From NCBI GenBank assembly GCA_000431015.1, contig HF986037.1:1-34836 (forward strand): 34,836 nucleotides of DNA. The letters are read 5' to 3'. The position numbers and the translations under genes are program-made. Below are positions 1-7,953 of this stretch, one piece after another; positions within the stretch are counted from its first letter, which is position 1; the number at the start of each line of letters is the position of its first letter. The notes under the pieces were generated by a model, which saw only the letters and a list, made by a program, of their open reading frames with translations, had not been told where the DNA came from and made no database searches. This stretch comes from Alistipes sp. CAG:514 (GTDB lineage Bacteria > Bacteroidota > Bacteroidia > Bacteroidales > UBA932).

Positions 1-10
1 GTTGCTTAGT

Positions 11-94
11 CTCGTGAGCAGGAAGGGGCGCTTTGCTCACGAGAGGCCGCTGTGGCCTGGCCTCGTGAGCAGGAAGGGGTGTTTTGCTCACGAG
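11..94. repeat. Two-copy hairpin repeat (10-bp arms)
   Basis: Two near-identical 33-base units lie at 11-43 and 62-94. Each has perfect 10-base arms (CTCGTGAGCA and TGCTCACGAG) around a 13-base loop that differs slightly between copies. The spacer at 44-60 can itself form a small AGGCC/GGCCT hairpin (44-48 with 54-58). No T-run follows, so these are not ordinary intrinsic terminators. The rest of 1-230 shows no convincing gene. The copies look like a dispersed palindromic repeat at the 3' side of whatever lies to the left of the window. Confidence 0.7.
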
Positions 95-231
95 AGGGGT
101 TGTTTAAGGCCGTTTCGGCAGTTACGGAGACCGAAGGGTGGGCTGGCAAGCGGAAGGACATGAACAGCGACCTGGCAGACCGGCTCGCCGACCGGGCTGA
201 GGGCGGATTTTAGGACGGGCCAGTTGAAGTT

Positions 232-263
232 GTTGTGCAAATAAAGATAATTTACTAAATTTG
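232..263 (+). promoter_or_regulatory. Bacteroidota-type promoter for the zapA operon
   Basis: A TAAATTTG box at 256-263 matches the Bacteroidota -7 consensus TAnnTTTG. GTTG at 232-235, 20 bases upstream, is a weaker match to the -33 TTTG. Transcription would start near 270, about 25 bases before the first start codon at 295. Confidence 0.55.
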
Positions 264-294
264 CACTCAAGCAGGTGATTTAAGCCTTGAGGAA

Positions 295-564
295 ATGCTT
301 GAAGGTATAAAGACAGATATCGAAAAGTTGATCGCGCTGTATGAGGCGGAGAGATCGGAGCGTGTACGGCTCCAGTCTGAGCTTCAGCGGTGCAAGGCAG
401 AGAATGAGTCCTGCGGGAAGCGGATTGAAGACTTGGAACAACAGGTTAACAACCTTCATCTGTCCGAAGCGTTCGGAGTGGCCGGTGACGGCTCCGCCGC
501 AAAAGAGAAGATTGAGAAATTGATCAAGGAGATCGACAAGTGCATCTCCTTGCTTGAGAATTAG
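295..564 (+). CDS. Small coiled-coil protein encoded upstream of zapA
   Basis: This is an 89-residue soluble protein with no signal peptide. Residues about 1-55 are charged and heptad-like (LIALYEAERSERVRLQSEL followed by a second helical stretch), which predicts a coiled coil. A linker containing GDGSAAKEKIEK and a second short helix follow. It starts 25 bases after the predicted transcription start and ends 2 bases before the zapA start, so the two are almost certainly co-transcribed. I do not recognise a named family. A partner of ZapA or of another division factor is suggested only by position and by the coiled-coil character. Confidence 0.75.
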   Translation: MLEGIKTDIEKLIALYEAERSERVRLQSELQRCKAENESCGKRIEDLEQQVNNLHLSEAFGVAGDGSAAKEKIEKLIKEIDKCISLLEN

Positions 565-566
565 AA

Positions 567-863
567 ATGGGGCAGAACATAAAGATAAAGATCGCGGGTG
601 TCGAGTATCCATTGGTCGCTTCCTCTCCGGAGATGGAGAGGATGATGAGGCTGGCGGCTGATGCCATCAACCAGAAGTTGACGGCATACGATGCGAAATA
701 CCCGAACAAGACCCTTTCTGACAAACTTTCTTTTGTCGCACTCAACGAGGCGGTGGGCAGATTGGCCTACCAGAAGAGACTTGCCGACGCGGACGCCGAG
801 GCGAAGAGACTTCAGGAGGATGTCGAGTCCTACATAAGAAATATTGAAAAAGACGGCCGTTAG
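567..863 (+). CDS. zapA: Cell division protein ZapA
   Basis: This 98-residue protein has the ZapA layout. An N-terminal beta-rich head (IKIKIAGVEYPL) leads into the family-typical segment around residues 20-45 (EMERMMRLAADAINQKL). A long C-terminal helix for coiled-coil tetramerisation follows (residues about 55-95). ZapA proteins bind FtsZ in the cytoplasm and bundle its filaments at the division ring. The length fits the family. The stop codon at 861-863 lies inside the closing stem of the predicted 6S RNA that follows, so the RNA and the zapA transcript share sequence. Confidence 0.88.
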   Translation: MGQNIKIKIAGVEYPLVASSPEMERMMRLAADAINQKLTAYDAKYPNKTLSDKLSFVALNEAVGRLAYQKRLADADAEAKRLQEDVESYIRNIEKDGR

Positions 864-1038
864 TCCCACGTGCTCAAATCAACAAGTTCTACGGAACCGA
901 GTTTACTCGAGCCGGCAATGACGGGCCAAGGTTACCTTCGGGGATCATGTCTATGGCGTGACGATGGATTTCTGAACCGGTTCGGATCTCAAATCTTATT
1001 CATTTAAGGTTTCTGACAAGTGACTAACGGCTTTTTTT
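856..1038 (+). ncRNA. ssrS: 6S-like regulatory RNA (Bacteroidales-1 type candidate)
   Basis: Bases 856-865 pair perfectly with 1022-1031, giving a 10-bp closing stem, and a run of seven T follows at 1032-1038. Inside, 908-915 (CGAGCCGG) pairs with 977-984 (CCGGTTCG, one G-U). This leaves a large open bubble of about 40 bases on each side (866-907 and 985-1021). Closing stem, central bubble and terminal stem are the architecture of 6S RNA, which mimics an open promoter and binds sigma-A RNA polymerase. From general knowledge, Bacteroidales carry a 6S relative catalogued as Bacteroidales-1 RNA. The 5' end overlaps the end of zapA, so it may be processed from the longer transcript or have its own promoter inside zapA. 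The exact ends are estimates. Confidence 0.65.
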
Positions 1039-1047
1039 AATATTCTG

Positions 1048-1089
1048 ACGATCGGTCTGTTTCCTTTGTGGAACGGTCGGTCGTTTTTT
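1048..1089 (+). terminator. Intrinsic terminator before rny
   Basis: The left arm at 1048-1064 pairs with 1070-1084 through about 15 base pairs, including several G-U pairs and two single-base bulges. Six T follow at 1084-1089. It lies just past the 6S candidate and would end transcripts coming from zapA/6S, so rny probably has its own promoter in 1090-1183. I see no convincing promoter box there. Confidence 0.65.
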
Positions 1090-1183
1090 ACGTTACCTCC
1101 TTCCAAGACATTGGGTGTCGTGTCGGACTCTGAAAGGTCGTCACCATCGCCATGTGATTGAATACTTTAATATTAATGATATT

Positions 1184-2719
1184 ATGTTACAGTTTTTTAT
1201 AGGAGTCCTGATCGGCGCGGTAATCGCGCTGGCGGCTTACATAATCATTCAGAAAATAGTTCTGAAGGGACAGAAGAACGAGATCATCGCCAAGGCTGAG
1301 ATAGAGGCCGAGGGGATCAAGAAGGACAAGATCCATCAGGCGAAGGAGAAGTTCCTCCAGCTTAAGAGCGAGCATGAGCAGTACATCAACGAGAAGAACA
1401 GTCAGCTCAAGGATGCGGAAAACCGCATCAAGCAGAAGGAAAACTCTCTGAATCAACAGAATTCGGAGCTTCAGAAGAAATTGCGTGACACAGAGAGCGC
1501 GAAGTCAAGCTTCCAGGCGCAGCAGGAGGTTCTTGCGAGAAAGACTGAGGAATATGAGAGATTGAGCGCGCAGGCCAACAAGCAGCTGGAGACAATCGCG
1601 GGGATGAGCGCCCAGGATGCCAAGAACATCCTCATGGAGAACATGAAGGCAGAGGCAAGGACAGAGGCGCAGGCCTACATCAACGACACGATGGACGAGG
1701 CTCGTCTCAACGCTTCCAAGGAGGCCAAGAGAATCGTGATTAACACCATCCAGAGGACTGCCACCGAGACCGCCATCGAGAATGCCGTGACGACATTCCC
1801 TATTGAGAATGACGAGATCAAGGGACGTATCATCGGACGTGAGGGACGTAACATCAGGGCTCTTGAGGCCGCGACCGGAGTGGAGATTGTCGTTGACGAC
1901 ACGCCGGACGCTATCCTTCTCTCGGCTTTCGATCCTGTCCGCAGGGAAGTGGCGAGACTCGCTCTGCATCAGCTTGTCGTGGATGGACGAATCCATCCGG
2001 CACGCATCGAGGAAGTGGTTGCCAAGGTTCAGAAACAGCTTGAGGATGAGATTCTTGAGACTGGCAAGAGAACCTGCATCGACCTTGGAATTCATGGCCT
2101 GAACATCGAGCTTGTCAAGATGATCGGCCGAATGAAGTATCGTTCATCCTATGGTCAGAACCTGCTGCAGCACTCACGTGAGGTGGCCAACATCTGCGCC
2201 ATCATGGCCGCGGAGTTGGGACTTAATCCAAAGATCGCCAAGAGGGCTGGTCTCCTGCACGACATCGGTAAGGTTTCCGAGGAGGAGCCGGAACTTCCTC
2301 ACGCCATTCTGGGTATGAAGCTTGCCGAACAGTACAAGGAGAAGCCGGAGATCTGCAACGCCATCGGCGCGCACCACGAGGAGATCGAGATGACATCCAT
2401 CATCTCTCCTATCGTGATGATCGGCGACGCTATCTCTGGAGCCCGTCCGGGAGCCCGTCGTGAGGTGATCGAGTCCTACATCAAGAGGCTCAAGGGGATG
2501 GAGGATCTTGCCGCCGCCTATCCGGGCGTTACCAAGAGCTATGCCATCCAGGCAGGACGCGAACTGCGCGTGATCGTCGGAGCCGAGGAGGTCAGCGATG
2601 ACCAGGCCGGAAGACTCTCCGCCGACATCGCCCAGAAGATCCAGGAGGAGATGACCTACCCTGGACAGGTCAAGATCACTGTGATCAGGGAGACCCGTTC
2701 GGTGGCCTACGCAAAATAA
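1184..2719 (+). CDS. rny: Ribonuclease Y
   Basis: This is a 511-residue membrane-anchored endoribonuclease that starts mRNA decay. An N-terminal transmembrane helix (LQFFIGVLIGAVIALAAYII) is followed by a long charged coiled coil (residues about 30-190). Next come a KH domain with the GREGRNIRA GxxG loop and an HD phosphohydrolase domain with the catalytic LLHDIGK motif. I chose the ATG at 1184 because it puts the membrane helix at the extreme N-terminus, as in the family. The longer frame from 1115 adds a basic stretch unlike the family. The order zapA - 6S-like RNA - rny is compact, but the terminator at 1048-1089 separates rny from zapA. Confidence 0.95.
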   Translation: MLQFFIGVLIGAVIALAAYIIIQKIVLKGQKNEIIAKAEIEAEGIKKDKIHQAKEKFLQLKSEHEQYINEKNSQLKDAENRIKQKENSLNQQNSELQKKLRDTESAKSSFQAQQEVLARKTEEYERLSAQANKQLETIAGMSAQDAKNILMENMKAEARTEAQAYINDTMDEARLNASKEAKRIVINTIQRTATETAIENAVTTFPIENDEIKGRIIGREGRNIRALEAATGVEIVVDDTPDAILLSAFDPVRREVARLALHQLVVDGRIHPARIEEVVAKVQKQLEDEILETGKRTCIDLGIHGLNIELVKMIGRMKYRSSYGQNLLQHSREVANICAIMAAELGLNPKIAKRAGLLHDIGKVSEEEPELPHAILGMKLAEQYKEKPEICNAIGAHHEEIEMTSIISPIVMIGDAISGARPGARREVIESYIKRLKGMEDLAAAYPGVTKSYAIQAGRELRVIVGAEEVSDDQAGRLSADIAQKIQEEMTYPGQVKITVIRETRSVAYAK

Positions 2720-2773
2720 TTTAGGAACATAACGGCGAATCGAATAATCTATAACGGCAAATGTATTGACGCT

Positions 2774-4981
2774 ATGACACATACTTTCAAAAAAGCTGTG
2801 GCGTTTGTGGCTGCGCTCCTGGTTGGGAGCGTAGCCACCTTTGCGCAGGCACCCGAGGCAACAGCCAAATGGTCGGTTTCCAGCAAGCATATCAAGGACA
2901 ATGTCTTCGAGCTGACTTTCAAGGCTAACATCGTGGACGGATGGCACATCTACACCGTGGACCATCCTTACAATCCGACTGTCATCGAGTTTGCCCCGAA
3001 CAATGGCTACTCGTTGGACGGGAAACTCGCGCAGGTCACCAAACCGACTGATTTACAGGATGAAAAGGTTTTCTTCGATTCTGTAAAGCTCACGCAGTTG
3101 GTTAAACTGACCGGCAGCGAGGCCACAGTCTCCGGAGAGGTCTCTTGGAGCGGATGTAACGATAAGTTCTGCGCGGCCCCCGAGGCTTGGGAGTTCTCTG
3201 TCCCTCTCGTGGCGGTGGCACCTGTGAAGACCGGCGTGGCGGAGACGGCGCGCAAAGAGTCCTCGGAAGGCACTGTCGCTGTCTCACCGGACAATGACTC
3301 CAAGGTGGCGGACGGTGTGACCGTTGACTCAAAGACCGGCGATGAGGCTTCCTCATCAATCGCTGTTGTGGCTGATTCCAATAGCGGAACCGGTTCTGAC
3401 ATCTCGGCAAAAACCAATGATGTGGCGGAATCCGCAGACGGGACAATCTCAGCCGGCGAGGCTAAAAGTGAAGGCTCCCTTTGGGCGCTTATCATCGAGG
3501 CGATCCTCTGGGGATTCGCCATGCTCTTGACACCGTGTGTGTTCCCGATGGTGCCGATGACGGTCTCGTTCTTCATGAAGCAGTCCACAACCGCGGCGGA
3601 AGGACGGTTCAAGGCCTTTGTCTACGGTCTTTTCATCGTGCTTCTCTACACCGTTCCCATCAGCGTCATAATCGGCCTGACATGGCTGATCGGAGGCAAC
3701 GCTGTCACGGCTGACATATTCAATTGGCTTGCGACCCACTGGCTGCCGAATCTGATCTTCTTCATCGTGTTCATGGTCTTCGCCGCCTCATTCTTCGGGG
3801 CGTTCGAGATCGAGCTGCCGTCCAGCCTCGCCAACAAGAGCGACGCCAAGTCAAGCGGCAAGGGACTCGGCGGCATATTCTTTATGGCTCTTACCCTCGT
3901 GCTGGTGTCATTCTCCTGCACGGGACCGATTGTCGGCACCGTGCTGATCAAGTCCACTCAGGGTGAGTTCTGGACTCCTATGGTCACGATGCTGGCCTTT
4001 TCCGTGGCCTTCGCCCTGCCGTTCACCGTTCTCGCGATGTTCCCGTCGCTCCTTAAGAAGATGAAGGGCAAATCCGGCTCGTGGCTCAACAGCGTGAAGG
4101 TTGTGCTCGGCTTCATCGAGGTTGCCCTTGGCTTCAAGTTCCTCAGCGTCGCCGACCAGACCTACCACTGGGGTCTACTGGACAGGGAGGTTTATTTAGG
4201 AATATGGATTGTCACGTTCTCGATGCTCGGTTTCTACCTTCTGGGCAAGCTTCGTTTCAAGAATGACGATCCGGTCGAGCATGTCTCCGTGCCGAGGCTC
4301 GGTCTGGCGATCGCGGTGTTCACATTCGTCGCCTACATGATTCCGGGTATGTGGGGCGCTCCGCTGAAGGCTTTGTCCGGCTATCTTCCGCCGATGGAGA
4401 CTCAGGATTTCGTGGTTTGGAACTATGCGGACTCGCCGTCAGGGCAGGCCGCCCGGTCAGGATCCACTGCAACTGTAGCCGCCGAAAAGACCGGTGCCGT
4501 AGGTGATGCCGCGTCGAACGCCATCTCCGCCTACGGGCAGAAATACGATCTGAAGATGCCTCTCGGCCTGAGCGGCTACTTCACTCTTGAGGAGGGTCTT
4601 GCCGCCGCCAAGGCGCAGAACAAGCCGCTGTTCGTCGACATCACCGGCCACGGGTGCGTCAACTGCCGTGAGATGGAGCAGCGCGTCTGGAGCGACCCGA
4701 GGGTGTTGAATATTCTTAGAAATGAATATGTCCTTGTCGCCCTTTACGTTGACGACAAGACCAAACTCGACGAACAGGACTGGCTGACGACAGCCGACGG
4801 CAAGGTTCTCAAGCAGATAGGCCGCGCCAACTCTTACATAGCGCGCACCCGTTTCGGTGTCAATGCCCAGCCGAACTACGCGCTTCTTGATCCGGACGGC
4901 AACCCTCTTTCGCCCGTCCGTGGCTACGATCTCTCCGTGGAAGGCTTCATAGACTTCCTGAACTCCGGCCTGCGGAAATAG
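2774..4981 (+). CDS. dsbD: Thiol:disulfide interchange protein DsbD
   Basis: This 735-residue envelope protein carries electrons from cytoplasmic thioredoxin across the inner membrane to periplasmic oxidised proteins. A signal peptide (residues 1-26, ending TFAQA) leads into an N-terminal immunoglobulin-like domain with Cys128 and Cys133 (SGCNDKFC). A linker of about 80 residues rich in Ser, Thr, Asp and Val follows. Next is a multi-pass membrane domain with Cys255 (TPCVFP) and Cys382 (SFSCTGP). The C-terminal thioredoxin-like domain has CVNC at residues 628-631. All three redox pairs are present. It starts 54 bases after rny and ends at a strong terminator. The long low-complexity linker (about 150-230) is unusual for the family. 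Confidence 0.93.
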   Translation: MTHTFKKAVAFVAALLVGSVATFAQAPEATAKWSVSSKHIKDNVFELTFKANIVDGWHIYTVDHPYNPTVIEFAPNNGYSLDGKLAQVTKPTDLQDEKVFFDSVKLTQLVKLTGSEATVSGEVSWSGCNDKFCAAPEAWEFSVPLVAVAPVKTGVAETARKESSEGTVAVSPDNDSKVADGVTVDSKTGDEASSSIAVVADSNSGTGSDISAKTNDVAESADGTISAGEAKSEGSLWALIIEAILWGFAMLLTPCVFPMVPMTVSFFMKQSTTAAEGRFKAFVYGLFIVLLYTVPISVIIGLTWLIGGNAVTADIFNWLATHWLPNLIFFIVFMVFAASFFGAFEIELPSSLANKSDAKSSGKGLGGIFFMALTLVLVSFSCTGPIVGTVLIKSTQGEFWTPMVTMLAFSVAFALPFTVLAMFPSLLKKMKGKSGSWLNSVKVVLGFIEVALGFKFLSVADQTYHWGLLDREVYLGIWIVTFSMLGFYLLGKLRFKNDDPVEHVSVPRLGLAIAVFTFVAYMIPGMWGAPLKALSGYLPPMETQDFVVWNYADSPSGQAARSGSTATVAAEKTGAVGDAASNAISAYGQKYDLKMPLGLSGYFTLEEGLAAAKAQNKPLFVDITGHGCVNCREMEQRVWSDPRVLNILRNEYVLVALYVDDKTKLDEQDWLTTADGKVLKQIGRANSYIARTRFGVNAQPNYALLDPDGNPLSPVRGYDLSVEGFIDFLNSGLRK

Positions 4982-5003
4982 CCGCGCAAAGTAACCAAAT
5001 ATT

Positions 5004-5053
5004 AAAGATAAAGTCCCGGTGCAGAATACTGCACCGGGACTTTATCTTTTTAC
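5004..5053. terminator. Strong bidirectional terminator between dsbD and rhaA
   Basis: Perfect 20-base arms at 5004-5023 and 5030-5049 enclose the 6-base loop GAATAC. The arms begin with an A-rich and end with a T-rich stretch, so the hairpin has a U-tract in both directions. It lies between the ends of the convergent genes dsbD and rhaA and would terminate both. Confidence 0.92.
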
Positions 5054-5064
5054 CGCCTCAATTA

Positions 5065-6315
5065 TTATCTCTTGGACGTCACATCAACCTCGTACTTCTC
5101 CACGGCAGGGATGAAGTCCTCGCCTACAGGAACGCCGTTCTTGAGGTTGAAGTAGTCGTAGACCGCTCCGAACGGAAGTGACTTGGCCTCCTCAAGGAGG
5201 GCGAGACGCTGGAAGTACTTGCCGTCGGCCTCGTACTTGCGGAGAGCCTCAAGAGGCTCAAGGAAGGCCTGAAGCATGCATTTCTGGGTCGCGCGGGTGC
5301 CGACGATGTAGGCACCGATGCGGTTGATCGATGCGTCGAAGTAGTCAAGGCCGATGTGAGTGCGGCCAAGAGCGTCGGCGCGTACAACCTCCTTGAACAG
5401 GTCGAGGGTCTGGTCGTTCATCGTGACAACGTGGTCGGAGTCCCAACGTACCGGACGGCTGGTGTGGAGCATCAGCTCAGGAACGTAGAGGAGAAGCGAG
5501 GCGACCATGTCGCTGATGTTCTCGGTCTGCTCGTAGTGTCCGGTGTCAAGGGTGTACATGAGTTTGCGGGTAGAGCAATAGCCGGTCACGAAGTCGTGTG
5601 AGCCGACGGTGTAGCTCTCAAGACCGATGCCGAAAAGCTTGGCCTCAAGGCAAGTCTTCATGCCAGGGAGTTTCTCGGCGAGGATCTCATCGAGAGACTG
5701 AGCCATTATCTCACGGTAGCGGAGACGGTTGACAGTCTGATCCTTAGAGCCGTCATGAACCCAGATGTTCATGATACATGGGTCATCCTGGAACTTACCC
5801 ATGGCGTCGGCTACCCTGCGGCAGCGCTTTGTGTGCTCGATCCAGAAGTCGCGGATTGACTTGTCCGGATTGGCGAGTGAAAGATCGCCGCTCTTAGGAT
5901 GAGAGAAGGAGGTGGAGTTGAAGTCCAGCTTCATCCCGTTCTCCTTGCCCCATTCCATCCAGCTCTGGAAGTGAGCTGGCTCTACCTCGTCACGATCAAC
6001 GTGCTTTCCTTGGAAATCACCGTAAATCTCGTGCAGGTTGAGACGCTGTGTTCCGGCGAGGAGGCTCTTCACGAACTTGATGTCGGCGCGGAGCTCGTCG
6101 ATGTTGCGGGCGCGTCCCGGATAGTTGCCGGTCGCCTGGATACCACCGGTGAGGGCGGTGTCGTTCTCAAAACCCATGACATCATCAGCCTGCCAGCACT
6201 GGAGGGAGATAGGTGTCTTCTCAAGGAGTTCGATTGCCTTGTCCGTGTCTACGCCGATGGCGGCGTAACGCTCTTTGGCCATTTCGTAGGCCTTAGTTAT
6301 CAGATTCTCGTTCAT
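5065..6315 (-). CDS. rhaA: L-rhamnose isomerase
   Basis: This 416-residue cytosolic enzyme converts L-rhamnose to L-rhamnulose, the first step of rhamnose catabolism. Family signatures are visible: SLQCWQADDVMGFEN near the N-terminus, NSTSFSHP, NIWVHDGSKD, GSHDF, LDTGHYEQTENI and VRWDSDHV. These contain the Glu, Asp and His ligands of the two divalent metal ions. I start at the ATG at 6315 (MNENLITKAYEMAKERY), which matches the N-terminus of known RhaA. An in-frame ATG at 6342 would add nine residues. It lies 71 bases downstream of rhaB in the same direction, so rhaB-rhaA is probably one operon. Confidence 0.95.
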   Translation of the reverse strand: MNENLITKAYEMAKERYAAIGVDTDKAIELLEKTPISLQCWQADDVMGFENDTALTGGIQATGNYPGRARNIDELRADIKFVKSLLAGTQRLNLHEIYGDFQGKHVDRDEVEPAHFQSWMEWGKENGMKLDFNSTSFSHPKSGDLSLANPDKSIRDFWIEHTKRCRRVADAMGKFQDDPCIMNIWVHDGSKDQTVNRLRYREIMAQSLDEILAEKLPGMKTCLEAKLFGIGLESYTVGSHDFVTGYCSTRKLMYTLDTGHYEQTENISDMVASLLLYVPELMLHTSRPVRWDSDHVVTMNDQTLDLFKEVVRADALGRTHIGLDYFDASINRIGAYIVGTRATQKCMLQAFLEPLEALRKYEADGKYFQRLALLEEAKSLPFGAVYDYFNLKNGVPVGEDFIPAVEKYEVDVTSKR

Positions 6316-6386
6316 TTGTGTTGTGTTTTTTAAAACTTTCAATTAATTGACCGGCCAGGCCGAGGCAGACGTGCTGAAAACGCTGT

Positions 6387-7802
6387 CTATCCTCTTGGCT
6401 CGTAGGTGGTTGTCAGGATCGAGTTGCCGATGATGCGGCGCATGTCCCATCTGTCGTTGACCAGCCCGGCCACCTTGGCCTGCATCATAATGTTGCCGAT
6501 CGCCGTGCCCTCGACCGGACCGGCGATCACCGGTATGCCCAGTGTGTCGGCGGTCAGCTGGCTCACGAGCTTGTTGGCGGAGCCTCCGCCGATGACATGC
6601 AGTTTCTCGATCTTGAACGAAGCGAAGTTCTGAAGCATCTCGATCACATCCTTGTACTTTCTGGTGAGGCTGTGATAGATGCAGCTGATCATCTCGCCGT
6701 CGTTCTCCGGAACCCTCTGACCGGACTCCTTAAGGGCGGCCTTGATCTCGGCGTCCATGTCCTTAGGAGCGGCGAAGCGAGGATCGTCCGGATCAATCGT
6801 TGACGGGAAGTCGATGGCCTTGAGCCCCATCGCTTCGATCTCAGCGTAGGTGTACTTGCGGCCTTCCTTTTCCCAGGTCTTGCGGCTTTGTTCAAGAAGC
6901 CACATTCCGGTGATGTTCTTCAGGAATCGGGTCGTGCCTTCTATACCGCCCTCGTTCGTGAGGTTATATTCATAAGACTTCTGGTCGATGATCGGTTCCC
7001 TGGACTCGATGCCCATAAGGCTCCAGGTGCCGCTGCTTAGGTAGGCGAAATTCTCGTCCGCGGCAGGAACGGCGGCAATCGCTGACGCGGTGTCGTGTCC
7101 TGCTACGGCGATCACAGGGATCGCCTCCATGCCGGTCTCCTCGCAGATCTCCTTCTTGAGAACTCCGACCTTCGCTCCCGGCTGGGTGATGTCAAGCAGG
7201 ATAGACGGGTCGATTCCAAGCCGCGTCAGCAGATCTTTCTGGAAATCCCGTGTCAGCGGATTGATGAGGCCGGAGGTGGAAGCGTCGGTATATTCACAGA
7301 CCATCCTGCCGGTCAGCATGTAGGCAAGCAGGTCAGGCATGAACAGGATCTTGTCTGTCTCCGGAAGTCTGGAGTCGGCCTCCTTGCTCTGCGCATAGAG
7401 TTGGAAGATCGTGTTGAAATTCATGATCTGAACTCCGGTGATGGCATAGAGTTCCTCCCGAGGGATGATCTCAAAGACTTTCTCAGGGATGCCTTCTGTG
7501 TAAGGATCCCTGTAGGCCCTTGGCATTCCGATGATCTTACCGTCTTTCCCGACGTGGCCGAAATCCACGCCCCAGGTGTCGATGCCGATGGACGCGATCT
7601 TCACGCCCATGCCGGCGACTTTCTTAAGCGCGGCGATGAAGTGACCGAAAAGGGACTGGATGTCCCAGTAGTACCTGCCGTCAACCTCTTTGACGGCGTT
7701 TGGAAACCTGTAGATTTCCTCTGAGGAGAACTTATCGTTTTCGACAGTTCCTATGATGGCTCTGCCGCTCGTCGCACCGAGATCAAATGCTAGAAAATTC
7801 AT
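6387..7802 (-). CDS. rhaB: Rhamnulokinase
   Basis: This 471-residue FGGY-family sugar kinase phosphorylates L-rhamnulose to L-rhamnulose 1-phosphate using ATP. The N-terminal phosphate-binding segment (AFDLGATSGRAI), the central GHDTASA motif and the C-terminal nucleotide-binding GGGSANKL motif are all in the expected order, and the length is normal. It is the first gene of the rhaB-rhaA operon and is divergent from rhaR, with 151 bases between the starts. That gap is the natural site for RhaR control. The aldolase that would use its product is not in this window. Confidence 0.94.
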   Translation of the reverse strand: MNFLAFDLGATSGRAIIGTVENDKFSSEEIYRFPNAVKEVDGRYYWDIQSLFGHFIAALKKVAGMGVKIASIGIDTWGVDFGHVGKDGKIIGMPRAYRDPYTEGIPEKVFEIIPREELYAITGVQIMNFNTIFQLYAQSKEADSRLPETDKILFMPDLLAYMLTGRMVCEYTDASTSGLINPLTRDFQKDLLTRLGIDPSILLDITQPGAKVGVLKKEICEETGMEAIPVIAVAGHDTASAIAAVPAADENFAYLSSGTWSLMGIESREPIIDQKSYEYNLTNEGGIEGTTRFLKNITGMWLLEQSRKTWEKEGRKYTYAEIEAMGLKAIDFPSTIDPDDPRFAAPKDMDAEIKAALKESGQRVPENDGEMISCIYHSLTRKYKDVIEMLQNFASFKIEKLHVIGGGSANKLVSQLTADTLGIPVIAGPVEGTAIGNIMMQAKVAGLVNDRWDMRRIIGNSILTTTYEPRG

Positions 7803-7888
7803 AAATTACGTGGCATTAATTTTTGTTCACAAATTTTGTTTTTTTTTATTGTTTAGGTGCTGAACTTTCTGATATTAGTACTTAAAAA

Positions 7889-7919
7889 TTTGATTGGAAA
7901 GATTTTTTAGCTATATTTG
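7889..7919 (+). promoter_or_regulatory. Promoter of rhaR
   Basis: TTTG at 7889-7892 and TATATTTG at 7912-7919 are separated by 19 bases, a full match to the Bacteroidota -33/-7 consensus. Transcription would begin near 7926, 28 bases before the ATG at 7954. This rules out the in-frame upstream ATG at 7894, which lies inside the promoter. The A/T-rich stretch at 7803-7880 should contain the divergent rhaB promoter and the RhaR site, but I cannot name a clear -7 box for rhaB. Confidence 0.75.
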
Positions 7920-7953
7920 TGACGCACAACAAGTAACACATTGTTTAAAAACT

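Noticed and set aside
88..270. 60-codon minus-strand frame near the left edge
   Set aside because: It runs through the hairpin repeats and the zapA promoter and has no family-like sequence.
280..869. Minus-strand frames opposite the small coiled-coil gene and zapA
   Set aside because: They are shadows of the plus-strand genes and lack any domain.
1115..1183. N-terminal extension of RNase Y
   Set aside because: It would add 23 basic residues before the membrane anchor; the family starts at the anchor.
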